From: Paracoccaceae bacterium
GTDB taxonomy: Bacteria; Pseudomonadota; Alphaproteobacteria; Rhodobacterales; Rhodobacteraceae
Direction: 5' to 3'
Assembly (NCBI GenBank): GCA_027489355.1
Contig: JAIXZY010000077.1
Coordinates: 104,339 to 168,338, forward strand
Length of the DNA: 64,000 nucleotides
Shown here: one piece after another, positions 33,675 to 43,454 of the stretch
Layout: each line of letters starts with the position of its first letter
Numbering within the stretch: position 1 is the stretch's first letter
Translations under genes and position numbers: made by a program
The notes under the pieces: model-generated
What the model was told of the DNA's origin: nothing
Databases searched by the model: none
What the model saw: the letters and a program-made list of their open reading frames with translations, nothing else

Positions 33675-35176
33675 AGGTTTACGTTCCGCTGGACAGCGCC
33701 GCCGTCGCCCTTGGGGCGGACAAGATTGCCGATGCGATCGTGGCCCAGGGTGCCGCGCGCGGAGTTTCGGTCGAGGTCGTCCGCAACGGCTCGCGCGGGA
33801 TGGTGTGGCTCGAGCCGCTGGTCGAGGTGGTGACGGATGCAGGCCGCCTGGGCTTTGGCCCGCTGACGCTGACCGACGTGCCGGCGCTGTTCGGTGATCT
33901 CTCCGCGCATCCGAAGGCGCTTGGCCTGGTCGAGGAGCTGCCCTGGATGAAGGGCCAGACCCGTCTGACCTTTGCCCGCGTCGGCGTGATCGACCCGCTG
34001 TCGCTGGACGACTACCGCGCGCATGGCGGCCTCGTGGGGCTGGAGCGTGCGAAGACGATGACCAAGGCCCAGATCGTGGCCGAGGTGACGGACTCGGGCC
34101 TCCGGGGCCGTGGCGGTGCGGGATTCCCGACGGGCATCAAGTGGAAGACTGTCTCGGAAGCGGCTGGCGACCAGAAGTACATCGTCTGCAACGCGGACGA
34201 GGGTGACAGCGCGACCTTTGCCGACCGGATGCTGATGGAGGGCGACCCCTTCACGCTGATCGAAGGCATGGCGATTGCCGGGTTGGCCTGCGGGGCGACC
34301 AAGGGCTACGTCTACATCCGCTCCGAATACCCGGTGGCGATCCGCGTGATGGAAGCCGCCGTGCTGGTGGCGCGTCAGGCCGGGGTTCTGGGTCCGCAGT
34401 TCGACATGGAAATCCGCGTCGGCGCGGGGGCCTATGTCTGCGGTGAAGAGACCTCGCTGCTGAACAGCCTGGAAGGCAAGCGCGGCGTCGTTCGCGCCAA
34501 GCCGCCGCTGCCGGCGCTGCAGGGGTTCATGGGGCGGCCGACGGTGGTCAACAACGTGATCTCGCTGGCCTCGGTCCCGGTGATCATGGCCAAGGGCGCG
34601 GCCTACTACAAGGACTTCGGGCTGGGCCGCAGCCGTGGGACGATCCCGCTGCAGATCGCGGGGAACGTGAAATACGGCGGCCTTTATGAGGTGGCGTTCG
34701 GCCTTACCCTCGGCCAGATCGTGAACGAGATCGGCGGCGGTACGGCCTCGGGCCGTCCGGTCAAGGCGGTGCAGGTCGGCGGCCCGCTGGGCGCCTGGTT
34801 CCCGGTGTCGCTGTTCGATACCCCGTTCGGGTACGAAGAATTCGGCGCCAAGGACGGGCTGATCGGCCACGCCGGTCTGACCGTGGCCGACGACAGCACC
34901 GACATGCTGCAGATGGCCCGCTTCGCGATGGAGTTCTGCGCCATCGAAAGCTGCGGCAAGTGCACGCCCTGCCGACTTGGCTCGACCCGCGGGGTCGAGA
35001 CCATCGACCGGCTGGCCCGGGGCGACTCCAGCGCGATCCCGCTGCTGACCGACCTGTGCAACACGATGAAATCCGGCTCTCTCTGCGCCCTTGGGGGCTT
35101 CACCCCCTATCCGGTGATGAGCGCGCTGACCCATTTCCCCGATGACTTCGCCCGCGCGAAGGAGGCTGCAGAATGA
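33671..35176 (+). CDS. fdsB: NAD-dependent formate dehydrogenase beta subunit
   Basis: A 501-residue NuoF homologue binding FMN, NAD and one [4Fe-4S] cluster. The first ~120 residues form an additional thioredoxin-like domain. The FMN/NAD site reads GLRGRGGAGFPTGIKWK and VCNADEGDSATFADR, followed by AGAYVCGEETSLLNSLEG. The cluster motif ESCGKCTPCRLG near residue 430 and a Cys at SLCALGG complete the 4Fe-4S ligands. It hands electrons from formate to NAD+. Overlaps fdsG and fdsA by 4 nt each. Confidence 0.96.
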   Translation: MKVYVPLDSAAVALGADKIADAIVAQGAARGVSVEVVRNGSRGMVWLEPLVEVVTDAGRLGFGPLTLTDVPALFGDLSAHPKALGLVEELPWMKGQTRLTFARVGVIDPLSLDDYRAHGGLVGLERAKTMTKAQIVAEVTDSGLRGRGGAGFPTGIKWKTVSEAAGDQKYIVCNADEGDSATFADRMLMEGDPFTLIEGMAIAGLACGATKGYVYIRSEYPVAIRVMEAAVLVARQAGVLGPQFDMEIRVGAGAYVCGEETSLLNSLEGKRGVVRAKPPLPALQGFMGRPTVVNNVISLASVPVIMAKGAAYYKDFGLGRSRGTIPLQIAGNVKYGGLYEVAFGLTLGQIVNEIGGGTASGRPVKAVQVGGPLGAWFPVSLFDTPFGYEEFGAKDGLIGHAGLTVADDSTDMLQMARFAMEFCAIESCGKCTPCRLGSTRGVETIDRLARGDSSAIPLLTDLCNTMKSGSLCALGGFTPYPVMSALTHFPDDFARAKEAAE

Positions 35177-38049
35177 AAGACTTCATCATCCCCGACCGCG
35201 ACTTCGGCACCCCCGCCGCCAAGTCCAAGACCATGGTCACGCTCACCATCGACGGCTTCGACGTGACCGTGCCGGAAGGCACCAGCATCATGCGCGCCGC
35301 CGCCGAGGTGGGGATCTCGGTCCCCAAGCTGTGCGCGACCGACAGCATCGACGCTTTCGGGTCCTGCCGTCTGTGCCTGGTGGAAATCGAGGGCCGCGCC
35401 GGCACCCCGGCGTCCTGCACTACCCCGGTCGCGCCGGGAATCAAGGTCAAGACCCAGACCGGCAAGCTGAAGGACCTGCGCCGCGGCGTGATGGAGCTTT
35501 ATATCTCCGACCACCCGCTGGATTGCCTGACCTGTGCGGCCAACGGCGACTGCGAGCTTCAGGACATGGCCGGGGCCGTCGGTCTGCGCGATGTGCGGTA
35601 TGAAGCCGTCGACACCCACTTCCGCGCCCGCAACACCAGCGGCGAGGCCAACCCGCAGTGGCTGCCGAAGGACGATTCCAACCCGTACTTCAGCTACGAC
35701 CCGGCGAAATGCATCGTCTGCTCGCGCTGCGTCCGGGCCTGCGAGGAAGTGCAAGGCACCTTCGCGCTGACGATCGAGGGGCGGGGCTTCGACAGCCGCG
35801 TGTCCTTCGGGGCGAAGACCGACAACGCGCTGGCCTCGGACTGCGTTTCCTGCGGCGCTTGCGTACAGGCCTGCCCGACCGCGACCCTGACCGAGAAGTC
35901 GGTCATCGACATCGGCACCCCGGACCGCAGCATCATCACCACCTGCGCGTATTGCGGCGTCGGCTGCTCGTTCAAGGCCGAGATGCGCGGCGATGAACTG
36001 GTCCGCATGACCCCGTACAAGCACGGCAAGGCCAACCGGGGCCATTCCTGCGTCAAGGGTCGCTTTGCCTATGGCTATGCGACGCACCAGGATCGAATCC
36101 TGAAGCCGATGATCCGCGACAGCATCGACCAGCCCTGGAAAGAAGTCTCCTGGGCCGAGGCGATGGAGTTCGCCGCCGCCAAGATGAAGGGCATCCAGGC
36201 CAAGTACGGTCGCCAGTCGGTCGGCGTGATCACCTCCAGCCGGTGCACGAACGAGGAGACCTACCTCGTCCAGAAGCTGACCCGTGCGGTGTTCATGAAC
36301 AACAACACCGACACCTGCGCCCGCGTCTGTCATTCGCCCACCGGCTATGGCCTGGGCCAGACCTTCGGCACATCGGCCGGGACGCAGGACTTCGATTCCG
36401 TCGAGGAGTCGGACGTGATCATGGTGATCGGCGCCAACCCCTCGGCCGCGCACCCCGTCTTCGCCAGCCGCATGAAGAAGCGGCTGCGCAAGGGCGCGAA
36501 GCTGATCGTCGTCGACCCGCGCCGGACGGAAACCGTGGAAGGCCCGCACTACAAGGCCGCGCACCACCTGGCGCTGACCCCGGGCACCAACGTCGCCGTC
36601 GTCTCGGCGCTGGCGCATGTCATCGTCACCGAAAAGCTCTACAACGAAGAGTTCATCCGCACCCGCTGCGACTGGGATGAATTCCAGGACTACGCCGAGT
36701 TCATCGGCGCCCCGAACCACTCGCCCGAAGCGGTCGAGCTGGTCACCGGCGTCCCGGCCGAGGAAATCCGCAAGGCGGCGCGGCTTTATGCGACCGGCGG
36801 CAATGCGGCAATCTACTATGGCCTCGGCGTGACCGAGCACAGCCAGGGCTCGACCACCGTCATCGGCATCGCCAACCTCGCCATGCTGACCGGCAACATC
36901 GGCCGCAAGGGCGTGGGCGTGAACCCGCTCCGTGGCCAGAACAACGTGCAGGGTTCCTGCGACATGGGGTCCTTCCCGCATGAACTGCCGGGCTACCGCC
37001 ACGTGAAGAACCCCGAGGTCCGCGCGATCTATGAGAAGGCCTGGGGCGTGCAGATCGACCCCGAACCGGGCCTGCGCATCCCGAACATGCTGGACGCCGC
37101 CGTGGAAGGCACGTTCAAGGGCCTCTACTGCCAGGGTGAGGACATCCTGCAATCCGACCCCGACACTCACCATGTCGCGGCGGGTCTGGCGGCGATGGAA
37201 TGCGTGATCGTCCACGACCTCTTCCTGAACGAGACCGCGAACTACGCCCACGTCTTCTTCCCCGGCTCGTCCTTCCTGGAAAAGGACGGCACCTTCACCA
37301 ACGCCGAACGCCGGATCAACATGGTCCGCAAGGTGATGGCGCCGAAACAGGGCTATGCCGACTGGGAAGTGACCCAGATGTTCGCCAATGCGATGGGCGC
37401 AAACTGGACCTACACCCACCCGTCGCAGATCATGGAAGAGATCGCCATGACCACGCCGTCCTTCGCCGGCGTGACCTACGAGAAGATCGAGACGATGGGC
37501 AGCGTCCAGTGGCCGTGCAACGACAAGGCGCCGGAAGGCACCCCGCTGATGCACATCGACGGCTTCGTGCGCGGCAAGGGCAAGTTCATCCGCACCGAGT
37601 ATGTGGCGACCGACGAAAAGACCGGCCCGCGCTTCCCGCTCTTGCTGACGACGGGCCGCATCCTGTCGCAGTACAACGTGGGCGCGCAGACCCGGCGGAC
37701 GGCGAACGTCGTCTGGCATGACGAGGACGTGCTGGAGATCCACCCGCACGACGCCGAGAACCGGGGCATCCGGGACGGCGACTTCGTCCGCCTTGCCTCG
37801 CGGTCGGGGGAAACCACGCTGCGGGCGACGATCACCGACAAGGTCTCGCCCGGGGTGGTCTACACGACCTTCCACCACCCGGACACGCAGGCCAACGTCA
37901 TCACCACCGACTTCTCGGACTGGGCGACGAACTGCCCGGAATACAAGGTGACGGCGGTGCAGGTCAGCCCGTCCAACGGGCCGTCCGAGTGGCAGGAAGA
38001 GTACGCGGCGCAGGCGGCGCTCTCGCGGCGGATCTTGGCGGCGGAATGA
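35173..38049 (+). CDS. fdsA: NAD-dependent formate dehydrogenase alpha (molybdenum) subunit
   Basis: A 958-residue catalytic subunit that oxidises formate to CO2 at a bis-MGD molybdenum centre. An N-terminal [2Fe-2S] domain (CATDSIDAFGSCRLC) and a His-Cys cluster domain (DHPLDCLTCAANGDCELQ) come first. Two [4Fe-4S] clusters follow (CIVCSRCVRAC, CVSCGACVQACP). The catalytic domain starts at CAYCGVGCSF. Cys386-His387 (RVCHSP), Lys295 and Arg587 fall exactly at the R. capsulatus FdsA positions, so this is a Cys- rather than selenocysteine-dependent enzyme. It sits in the operon with FdhD and FdsD; C-ending codons dominate, suggesting strong expression. Confidence 0.97.
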   Translation: MKDFIIPDRDFGTPAAKSKTMVTLTIDGFDVTVPEGTSIMRAAAEVGISVPKLCATDSIDAFGSCRLCLVEIEGRAGTPASCTTPVAPGIKVKTQTGKLKDLRRGVMELYISDHPLDCLTCAANGDCELQDMAGAVGLRDVRYEAVDTHFRARNTSGEANPQWLPKDDSNPYFSYDPAKCIVCSRCVRACEEVQGTFALTIEGRGFDSRVSFGAKTDNALASDCVSCGACVQACPTATLTEKSVIDIGTPDRSIITTCAYCGVGCSFKAEMRGDELVRMTPYKHGKANRGHSCVKGRFAYGYATHQDRILKPMIRDSIDQPWKEVSWAEAMEFAAAKMKGIQAKYGRQSVGVITSSRCTNEETYLVQKLTRAVFMNNNTDTCARVCHSPTGYGLGQTFGTSAGTQDFDSVEESDVIMVIGANPSAAHPVFASRMKKRLRKGAKLIVVDPRRTETVEGPHYKAAHHLALTPGTNVAVVSALAHVIVTEKLYNEEFIRTRCDWDEFQDYAEFIGAPNHSPEAVELVTGVPAEEIRKAARLYATGGNAAIYYGLGVTEHSQGSTTVIGIANLAMLTGNIGRKGVGVNPLRGQNNVQGSCDMGSFPHELPGYRHVKNPEVRAIYEKAWGVQIDPEPGLRIPNMLDAAVEGTFKGLYCQGEDILQSDPDTHHVAAGLAAMECVIVHDLFLNETANYAHVFFPGSSFLEKDGTFTNAERRINMVRKVMAPKQGYADWEVTQMFANAMGANWTYTHPSQIMEEIAMTTPSFAGVTYEKIETMGSVQWPCNDKAPEGTPLMHIDGFVRGKGKFIRTEYVATDEKTGPRFPLLLTTGRILSQYNVGAQTRRTANVVWHDEDVLEIHPHDAENRGIRDGDFVRLASRSGETTLRATITDKVSPGVVYTTFHHPDTQANVITTDFSDWATNCPEYKVTAVQVSPSNGPSEWQEEYAAQAALSRRILAAE

Positions 38050-38846
38050 TCGGCGCGCGGCCAACCCCTCGGCTGGTCTTCGGTCCCTCGGTTCAACCGG
38101 GGGAACGGGTGCTGCCCGAGGAGGTGGCCGTCGCCCTGTCGTTCAACGGCTCGACCCAGGCCGTGATGATGGCGACGCCCGCGGACCTGGAGGACTTCGG
38201 CGTGGGCTTCGCCCTGACCGAAGGGATCGCCCGGCCGGAGGAGATCCTGTCGGTCGATGTGGTCGAGGTTCCGCGCGGGCAGGATGTCCAGGTCTGGCTG
38301 AAGCCCGAGGCCGAGACGCGGCTCACCGCGCGGCGCCGCACCATGTCCGGCCCGGTGGGCTGCGGGCTGTGCGGGATCGACTCGATCGAGCAGGCGCTGC
38401 GCGAGGTGCCGGTGGTCGAGCCGTCGCGCTTTCGGCTGACCCCCGCCCAGGTCCGCGAGGCGGTGGCCTCGCTTCCGGGAGAGCAGCGCCTGCACGACGC
38501 GACGCGGGCGGTGCATGGGGCGGCGTTCTGGAACGGGCGGGTGCTGCTGGCACGCGAGGATGTGGGCCGGCACAACGCGCTGGACAAGCTCGTGGGCGGG
38601 ATGCTGCGCCAGGGGATCCGGCCGGACGGCGCGGTGGTGCTGACCAGCCGGGTCTCCACCGACATGGTCCAGAAGGTCGCCATGCTGGGCGCACCCTTGA
38701 TCATCGCCGTCTCGGCCCCCACGGTCGAGGCGGTTCAACTGGCCGAGCGGGCGGGGATCACCCTGATCGCGCTGGCCCGGGGAGACCGGTTCGAGGTCTT
38801 CTCTCATACGGATCGATTGAAGACGGAGGGGGCCCATGTCGGCTGA
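38046..38846 (+). CDS. fdhD: formate dehydrogenase accessory sulfurtransferase FdhD
   Basis: A 266-residue protein (FdsC in R. capsulatus) that delivers sulfur from an IscS-type desulfurase to bis-MGD before insertion into FdsA. The CGLCG motif carrying the persulfide cysteines is in GPVGCGLCGIDSIEQ, near residue 107. DVGRHNALDKLVGG and TSRVSTDMVQKVAMLGAPL are the other signatures. The ATG overlaps the fdsA stop, and the 3' end overlaps fdsD by 11 nt. Confidence 0.95.
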   Translation: MIGARPTPRLVFGPSVQPGERVLPEEVAVALSFNGSTQAVMMATPADLEDFGVGFALTEGIARPEEILSVDVVEVPRGQDVQVWLKPEAETRLTARRRTMSGPVGCGLCGIDSIEQALREVPVVEPSRFRLTPAQVREAVASLPGEQRLHDATRAVHGAAFWNGRVLLAREDVGRHNALDKLVGGMLRQGIRPDGAVVLTSRVSTDMVQKVAMLGAPLIIAVSAPTVEAVQLAERAGITLIALARGDRFEVFSHTDRLKTEGAHVG

Positions 38847-39063
38847 AAAGATCACGCGGATGGCAAACCAGATCGCGATGTTCATGGAAACGAAGCCGGA
38901 GGCCGAAGGCGTGGCCGGGCTGGCGGCCCATATCAACGACTTCTGGGAGCCGCGGATGCGGCGGCAGTTCTTCGAGATCGTCGATGCCGGCGGGGCGGGG
39001 CTGCGGCCGCTGGTCCTGAAGGCGGCGGGGTCGATCCGGCGGCCGGCGGCAGAAGCGGCCTGA
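38836..39063 (+). CDS. fdsD: formate dehydrogenase delta subunit
   Basis: A 75-residue helical protein with the FdsD pattern: EKITRMANQIAMFMETKPE at the N terminus and HINDFWEPRMRRQFFEIVD in the middle. It helps assemble or stabilise the FdsGBA complex; in R. capsulatus it is needed for active enzyme. It is the last gene of the operon, and a short dyad at 39067-39081 follows the stop. Confidence 0.94.
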   Translation: MSAEKITRMANQIAMFMETKPEAEGVAGLAAHINDFWEPRMRRQFFEIVDAGGAGLRPLVLKAAGSIRRPAAEAA

Positions 39064-39066
39064 GTC

Positions 39067-39081
39067 TGTCCACGGTGGACA
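39067..39081. promoter_or_regulatory. dyad after fdsD (TGTCCAC-G-GTGGACA)
   Basis: Seven-bp perfect arms around a single base lie 3 bp after the fdsD stop. The loop is too short for a normal hairpin, so a protein-binding site is as likely as a terminator. Confidence 0.35.
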
Positions 39082-39280
39082 AACGCGCAGAGCCCATTTC
39101 TTTCAATGGCTTGGCTTTGCGCGCTCAGGATTTGTTAACGACCCAAGCGGGGCCTTCCTGCGTAGCCTGACCCACTTCCCCACGTGAAGCGGGGACGCGG
39201 GTTCAACCCTGCGCCCTGCCAGAGGCGCTTGCGGGATGGCGCGCTTGCCGCGAGCATGGCGGAAAGCGGGGGGATGCAGG

Positions 39281-40027
39281 ATGCGTCTGGGTTTCGTCGG
39301 GACGGGCACCATGGCGGCGGCGATGGTCGAGGGGTTGGGCGGCGGCGCTGTCCTTTCGCCGCGCGGGGCGCAGCTGGCGGCCGGGCTTGCCGCGCGGTTT
39401 CCGGGAGTGGTGGTCGCCGACAGTAACCAGGCGGTGGTGGATCAGTGCGACATGGTTGTCCTGTCGATCCGGCCGCAGATCGCGGAGGAGGTCGTGCGGG
39501 CTCTGCGGTTTCGACCGGGGCAGAAGGTCCTGAGCCTGGTCGCCGCCACGCAGATCGAGACGATCCGGGACTGGATCGGATTGGACCTGCCGGTGATCCG
39601 CGCGATTCCCTTGCCCTTCGTGGCGGAACGGCGCTGCGTGACGCCGATCTTCCCCGCTGACGCCGATGTCGCGGCGCTGTTCGACCGGCTTGGCCAGGCT
39701 CTCACCTGCCGGACGATCGCGGACTTCGATCTGTTTGCGGTCGGCTCGGCGCTGATGGGCAGCTACTTCGGCCTTCTCGAGGTCGCGCAAAGCTGGCTGG
39801 AGGAGCAGGGACTGCCACAAGATGCGGCGCGCCCCTACCTTGCCGGTCTTTTTGCCAATCTGGGGCGGGTGGCGGAGCAGTCACCCGCAGAGTTCGCGGC
39901 GCTGCGCGGAGAATATTCGACACGGGGCGGGCTGAACGAGGAGGTGTTCCGCGTCTTTGCCCAGGAGGGCGGGACCGAGGCGCTGCGTGCGGGCCTTGAT
40001 TCGGTGCTGCGGCGGGTTCGGGGCTAA
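39281..40027 (+). CDS. pyrroline-5-carboxylate reductase-like protein
   Basis: A 248-residue NADP-binding protein with the ProC-type opening RLGFVGTGTMAAAMVEGL and the VVLSIRPQIAEEVV segment. It is shorter than typical ProC (about 270), and the C-terminal dimerisation domain is divergent: it has RGEYSTRGGLNEEVFR in place of the usual SPGGTT-type motif. Proline synthesis is possible, but a different imine or keto substrate is as likely. The start at 39281 was chosen by the Rossmann strand, since upstream in-frame starts add non-homologous residues. It is unlinked to neighbours. Confidence 0.8.
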   Translation: MRLGFVGTGTMAAAMVEGLGGGAVLSPRGAQLAAGLAARFPGVVVADSNQAVVDQCDMVVLSIRPQIAEEVVRALRFRPGQKVLSLVAATQIETIRDWIGLDLPVIRAIPLPFVAERRCVTPIFPADADVAALFDRLGQALTCRTIADFDLFAVGSALMGSYFGLLEVAQSWLEEQGLPQDAARPYLAGLFANLGRVAEQSPAEFAALRGEYSTRGGLNEEVFRVFAQEGGTEALRAGLDSVLRRVRG

Positions 40028-40060
40028 GACGCAAGTGCACCGCCCAGGGGGCGGCGGAGG

Positions 40061-40094
40061 AGCCTCCGGCGGGAGTATTTTCGAAAAGAGCAAG
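40061..40094 (+). repeat. Rhodobacterales-type intergenic repeat GCCTCCGGCGGGAGTATTTT
   Basis: The segment AGCCTCCGGCGGGAGTATTT and its purine-rich tail lie between convergent genes (ProC-like and rfbA). A related copy is on the minus strand at 60911-60948. The CCTCCGGCGGG part can pair with itself, and a T run follows, so it may double as a terminator. Confidence 0.6.
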
Positions 40095-40114
40095 TTGGCT
40101 GGCGGGTTGCGCCG

Positions 40115-40987
40115 CTATTCCTTCAGCACGGAGGCGAGATGGGTTCCGTAACTGGATTTACCGAAGACCTGCGCCTGGCGTTCCATCCCGGCATGGTCGA
40201 TCCAGCCCTGGCGGAAGGCGATTTCGTCCGGCGAGCCGACCTGCATTCCCTGCCGGTCCTGCAAGGTGCGGACAAAGTTCCCGGCGTCGAGGAGGCTGCC
40301 CGGAGTTCCGGTATCCAGCCAGGCGAAGCCGCGGCCCATGCGTTCGACCTGAAGCGAACCTTCGGCGCGGTAGTGTTCCAGGACGTCGACGATCTCCAGC
40401 TCTCCCCTTGGCGAGGGGCTGATCGTCGCCGCGATGTCCGGGGCGCGGCCGTCGAGGAAGTAGAGGCCGGTGATTGCGAAGCTTGACGGGGGTTTGGCTG
40501 GCTTTTCGATGATCTGCGTGACCTTGCCCGAAGCATCGAAGGCTGCGACGCCATAGCGTTCGGGGTCCGAGACGTGATAGCCGAAGACGGTGCCGCCGGC
40601 GGGTTGCGCATTGGCGCGGTGCAGGATCTCGGGCAGGCCGTGGCCGAAGAAGATGTTGTCGCCCAGCACCATCGCCGAGGGGGCGCCGGCCAGGAAGTCG
40701 CGGGTCAGGAGATAGGCCTGGGCCAGCCCCTCGGGCCGTTCCTGGATGACCCAGGTGAAGGACAGGCCCCATTGGCTGCCATCGCCCAGCAGGCGCTGGA
40801 ACTGGGGCTGATCCTCGGGCGTGGTGATGATCGCGATCTCGCGGATGCCGGCGAGCATCAGGACCGAGATCGGGTAGTAGATCATCGGCTTGTCGTAGAT
40901 CGGGAGAAGCTGTTTCGACACGCCCAGCGTGATCGGCCAGAGGCGCGAGCCGGTGCCTCCGGCGAGGAGGATGCCTTTGCGGGTCAT
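40115..40987 (-). CDS. rfbA: glucose-1-phosphate thymidylyltransferase
   Basis: A 290-residue nucleotidyltransferase that makes dTDP-glucose, the first step to dTDP-L-rhamnose. N-terminal LAGGTGSRLWPITLGVSKQL and YDKPMIYYP, VLGDNIFFGHGL with the metal-binding Asp, and EKPAKPPSS are all diagnostic of RmlA. The frame stays open upstream, but the start at 40987 overlaps the rfbD stop (ATGA). It is the last gene of the rfbCBDA operon. Confidence 0.96.
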   Translation of the reverse strand: MTRKGILLAGGTGSRLWPITLGVSKQLLPIYDKPMIYYPISVLMLAGIREIAIITTPEDQPQFQRLLGDGSQWGLSFTWVIQERPEGLAQAYLLTRDFLAGAPSAMVLGDNIFFGHGLPEILHRANAQPAGGTVFGYHVSDPERYGVAAFDASGKVTQIIEKPAKPPSSFAITGLYFLDGRAPDIAATISPSPRGELEIVDVLEHYRAEGSLQVERMGRGFAWLDTGTPGSLLDAGNFVRTLQDRQGMQVGSPDEIAFRQGWIDHAGMERQAQVFGKSSYGTHLASVLKE

Positions 40988-41829
40988 GGGCGCAGTTCCT
41001 TCACGATCGCAGTCAGACCCACGCGCCAGTCGGGGCGGGGGATTCCGAACGCAGTCGTCAATGCACGGCAATCAAGGCGGGAATTCAGCGGTCTTCGGGC
41101 CGGAGTTGGGTAATCGGCGCTGGTTATGTCGGTGATCCGGCAAGGAAGACCGGCCTCCGCCATGATCGCGCGGGCGAAATCGGCCCAGCTGGTGTCGGGC
41201 AGGCCCGAGAAATGATGGGTGCCGCCGGGCTCGCCCTGTTGCATGGCGGTGGCGGCGGAGAGCAGCGCCCGGGCGATGTCGGCCGCGGGGGTGGGGCCGC
41301 CGATCTGGTCGGCCACGACGGAGAGCGTTTCGCGCTCGGCCCCGAGGCGGAGCATGGTCTTCACGAAGTTCGCGCCGTGGGCAGAGACGACCCAGGAGGT
41401 GCGGAGGATGAGGTGTGGGCCGCCCGCCGCGCGGATGCCCTGTTCGCCGGCAAGCTTGGAGCGGCCATAGGCGTTCTGCGGGGCGGTCGGGTGGTCGGGG
41501 GCGAAGGGCTGGTTGCCTGCGCCGTCGAAGACGTAGTCGGTGGAGATGTGCAGGAAGGGGATGCCCTTCGCGGCGGCGGCGTGCGCCATGGCGGTCGGCG
41601 CCTCGCCGTTGACCACGGTGGCGGTGGCTTCCTCGGTTTCCGCCTTGTCGACGGCGGTCCAGGCGGCGGCGTTGATGATGGCCTGCGCGTCTGTGGCCGC
41701 GATGGCGGCAGCGCAGGAGGCGGGGTCCGTGAGGTCGGCCTCTTCGCGGCCGAGGTAGGTGGCGTCGGGAGCGAGGCGTTGCAGTTCGCGGGCGACCTGG
41801 CCGGTCTTGCCGAAGACGAGGAGCCTCAT
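40984..41829 (-). CDS. rfbD: dTDP-4-dehydrorhamnose reductase
   Basis: A 281-residue extended SDR that reduces dTDP-4-dehydro-L-rhamnose with NAD(P)H, the last step. The cofactor loop is [24 protein letters not shown] is the RmlD-specific motif, and the catalytic YGRSKLAGE is at the expected place. The start at 41829 overlaps the rfbB stop. Third gene of the operon. Confidence 0.96.
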   Translation of the reverse strand: MRLLVFGKTGQVARELQRLAPDATYLGREEADLTDPASCAAAIAATDAQAIINAAAWTAVDKAETEEATATVVNGEAPTAMAHAAAAKGIPFLHISTDYVFDGAGNQPFAPDHPTAPQNAYGRSKLAGEQGIRAAGGPHLILRTSWVVSAHGANFVKTMLRLGAERETLSVVADQIGGPTPAADIARALLSAATAMQQGEPGGTHHFSGLPDTSWADFARAIMAEAGLPCRITDITSADYPTPARRPLNSRLDCRALTTAFGIPRPDWRVGLTAIVKELRP

Positions 41830-42863
41830 GCGCGGCCCAGCCGTTCGCCGACGCCCTGCCGGGTCAGAAGCGGCCGCCACCAGGATTCGTTGTCGAGATA
41901 CCAGCGGACGGTGCGGCGAAGGCCCTCTTCCACGGTCACGCTGGGCCGCCAGCCGAGTTCTTGCCTGATGCGGGTGGGGTCGATGGCGTAGCGGGCGTCG
42001 TGGCCGGGGCGGTCGGTGACGAAGGTGATCTGGTCGGCATAGGGGGTACCCTTGGGGGCCATCTCGTCGAGAAGCGCGCAGATGGTGCGGACGAGGTCGA
42101 TGTTCCGCCGTTCGTTCTCGCCCCCGATGTTGTAGCTGCGACCGAGCGCGCCCTTTTCCAGGACGAGGAGGAGGGCGTCGGCGTGGTCTTCCACGTAAAG
42201 CCAGTCGCGGACGTTTTCGCCGGTGCCGTAGACCGGGATGGGCTTGCCGTGGAGGGCGTTCAGGATGGTGACGGGGATCAGCTTTTCGGGGAAGTGGTAG
42301 GGGCCGTAGTTGTTCGAGCAGTTGGTAAGGACGGTGGGGAGGCCGTAGGTCTCGGCCCAGGCGCGGACCAGGTGGTCGGAGGCGGCTTTCGACGCGGAAT
42401 AGGGACTGCGCGGGTCGTAAGGGGTGGTTTCGGTGAACTGGCCGGTGGGGCCGAGCGAGCCGAAGACCTCGTCGGTCGAGATGTGGTGGAAGCGGAAGTT
42501 GTCGGGTTTCCCGGCGCGGGTCCAGTGGGCGCGGGCGGCCTCCAGCAGGTTGAAGGTGCCGGTGATGTTGGTTTCGATGAAATCCGCAGGGCCGTCGATC
42601 GAACGGTCGACGTGGCTTTCGGCGGCGAGGTGCATCACGGCGTCGGGGGCGTGGGTGGCGAAGACGCGGTCCAGGGCCGCGCGGTCGCGGATGTCGGCCT
42701 TTTCGAAGCTGTAGAGGTTCGACTGCGCGACCGAGGCCACGTTCGCGGCGTTGGCGGCATAGGTCATGGCGTCGAGGTTGACGACCTCATGCCCCCGCTG
42801 GACGGCCAGGCGGACGACGGCCGATCCGATGAAGCCGCAGCCTCCGGTGACGAGAAGCTTCAT
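41826..42863 (-). CDS. rfbB: dTDP-glucose 4,6-dehydratase
   Basis: A 345-residue extended SDR converting dTDP-glucose to dTDP-4-keto-6-deoxyglucose. [12 protein letters not shown] binds [18 protein letters not shown] and [10 protein letters not shown] carry the catalytic Asp-Glu pair, and [15 protein letters not shown] holds the Tyr-Lys pair. [14 protein letters not shown] is conserved. Overlaps both rfbC and rfbD by 4 nt. Confidence 0.97.
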   Translation of the reverse strand: MKLLVTGGCGFIGSAVVRLAVQRGHEVVNLDAMTYAANAANVASVAQSNLYSFEKADIRDRAALDRVFATHAPDAVMHLAAESHVDRSIDGPADFIETNITGTFNLLEAARAHWTRAGKPDNFRFHHISTDEVFGSLGPTGQFTETTPYDPRSPYSASKAASDHLVRAWAETYGLPTVLTNCSNNYGPYHFPEKLIPVTILNALHGKPIPVYGTGENVRDWLYVEDHADALLLVLEKGALGRSYNIGGENERRNIDLVRTICALLDEMAPKGTPYADQITFVTDRPGHDARYAIDPTRIRQELGWRPSVTVEEGLRRTVRWYLDNESWWRPLLTRQGVGERLGRA

Positions 42864-43423
42864 TCGGCGGCCCCATAGCGGAAGGGCTGGCCGATGGCGG
42901 AGAGGGGCGGGGCCTTGGCGTCCTTGTCGGACAGGGTGGGGTTGGTCACCCCCCAGTCGATGCCAAGGGCCGGGTCGTCCCAGCGGACGGCGCCGTCATG
43001 GTCGGGGGCGTAGAGGTCCGAGCACTTGTACTGGACCTCGGTGTCGTCGGTCAGCGTGACGAAGCCGTGCAGGAAGCCCTTCGGCACGAACAACTGGCGG
43101 CCGTTGTCCGGCGTAAGCTCTACCCCCACCCAATGGCCATAGGTGGGCGAGCCGGTACGGATGTCCACCGCTACGTCCAGGATGGCGCCGCGCGAGCAGC
43201 GGATCAGCTTGTCCTGCGCGCGGGGGGGCGACTGGAAGTGCAGGCCGCGCAGCGTGCCCTTGGCGGCGGAAAACGAGTGGTTGTCCTGCACCCACGGCAG
43301 GTCCAGCCCCGCGTCGGCCATCCGCGCGGCGTTCCACGTCTCTGTGAACCAGCCCCGTGCATCGCCGAAGCGCCGGGGGGTCACGATCAGGACGTCGGGG
43401 ATGGCGGTCGGCTCAACCTGCAT
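42860..43423 (-). CDS. rfbC: dTDP-4-dehydrorhamnose 3,5-epimerase
   Basis: A 187-residue cupin-fold epimerase. [20 protein letters not shown], then [16 protein letters not shown] with the catalytic His, and [13 protein letters not shown] are the RmlC signatures. First gene of the operon, so the four genes supply dTDP-L-rhamnose for surface polysaccharide; no glycosyltransferase is adjacent. A dyad lies 32 bp upstream of its start. Confidence 0.97.
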   Translation of the reverse strand: MQVEPTAIPDVLIVTPRRFGDARGWFTETWNAARMADAGLDLPWVQDNHSFSAAKGTLRGLHFQSPPRAQDKLIRCSRGAILDVAVDIRTGSPTYGHWVGVELTPDNGRQLFVPKGFLHGFVTLTDDTEVQYKCSDLYAPDHDGAVRWDDPALGIDWGVTNPTLSDKDAKAPPLSAIGQPFRYGAAE

Positions 43424-43454
43424 GGCGAAACTCGTCAGAGAGGATGCGGGAGAC

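Noticed and set aside
35107-38064. A very long open frame antisense to the formate dehydrogenase alpha gene, and similar ones antisense to the helicase and methyltransferase genes
   Set aside because: High GC suppresses stop codons in all frames. The translations are Arg/His/Gly-rich with no family match, while the opposite strand encodes well-conserved enzymes.
39200-39240. tRNA T-arm-like sequence (GGGTTCAACCC) between fdsD and the ProC-like gene
   Set aside because: No acceptor, D or anticodon stem can be folded around it, and the putative T stem does not pair well.
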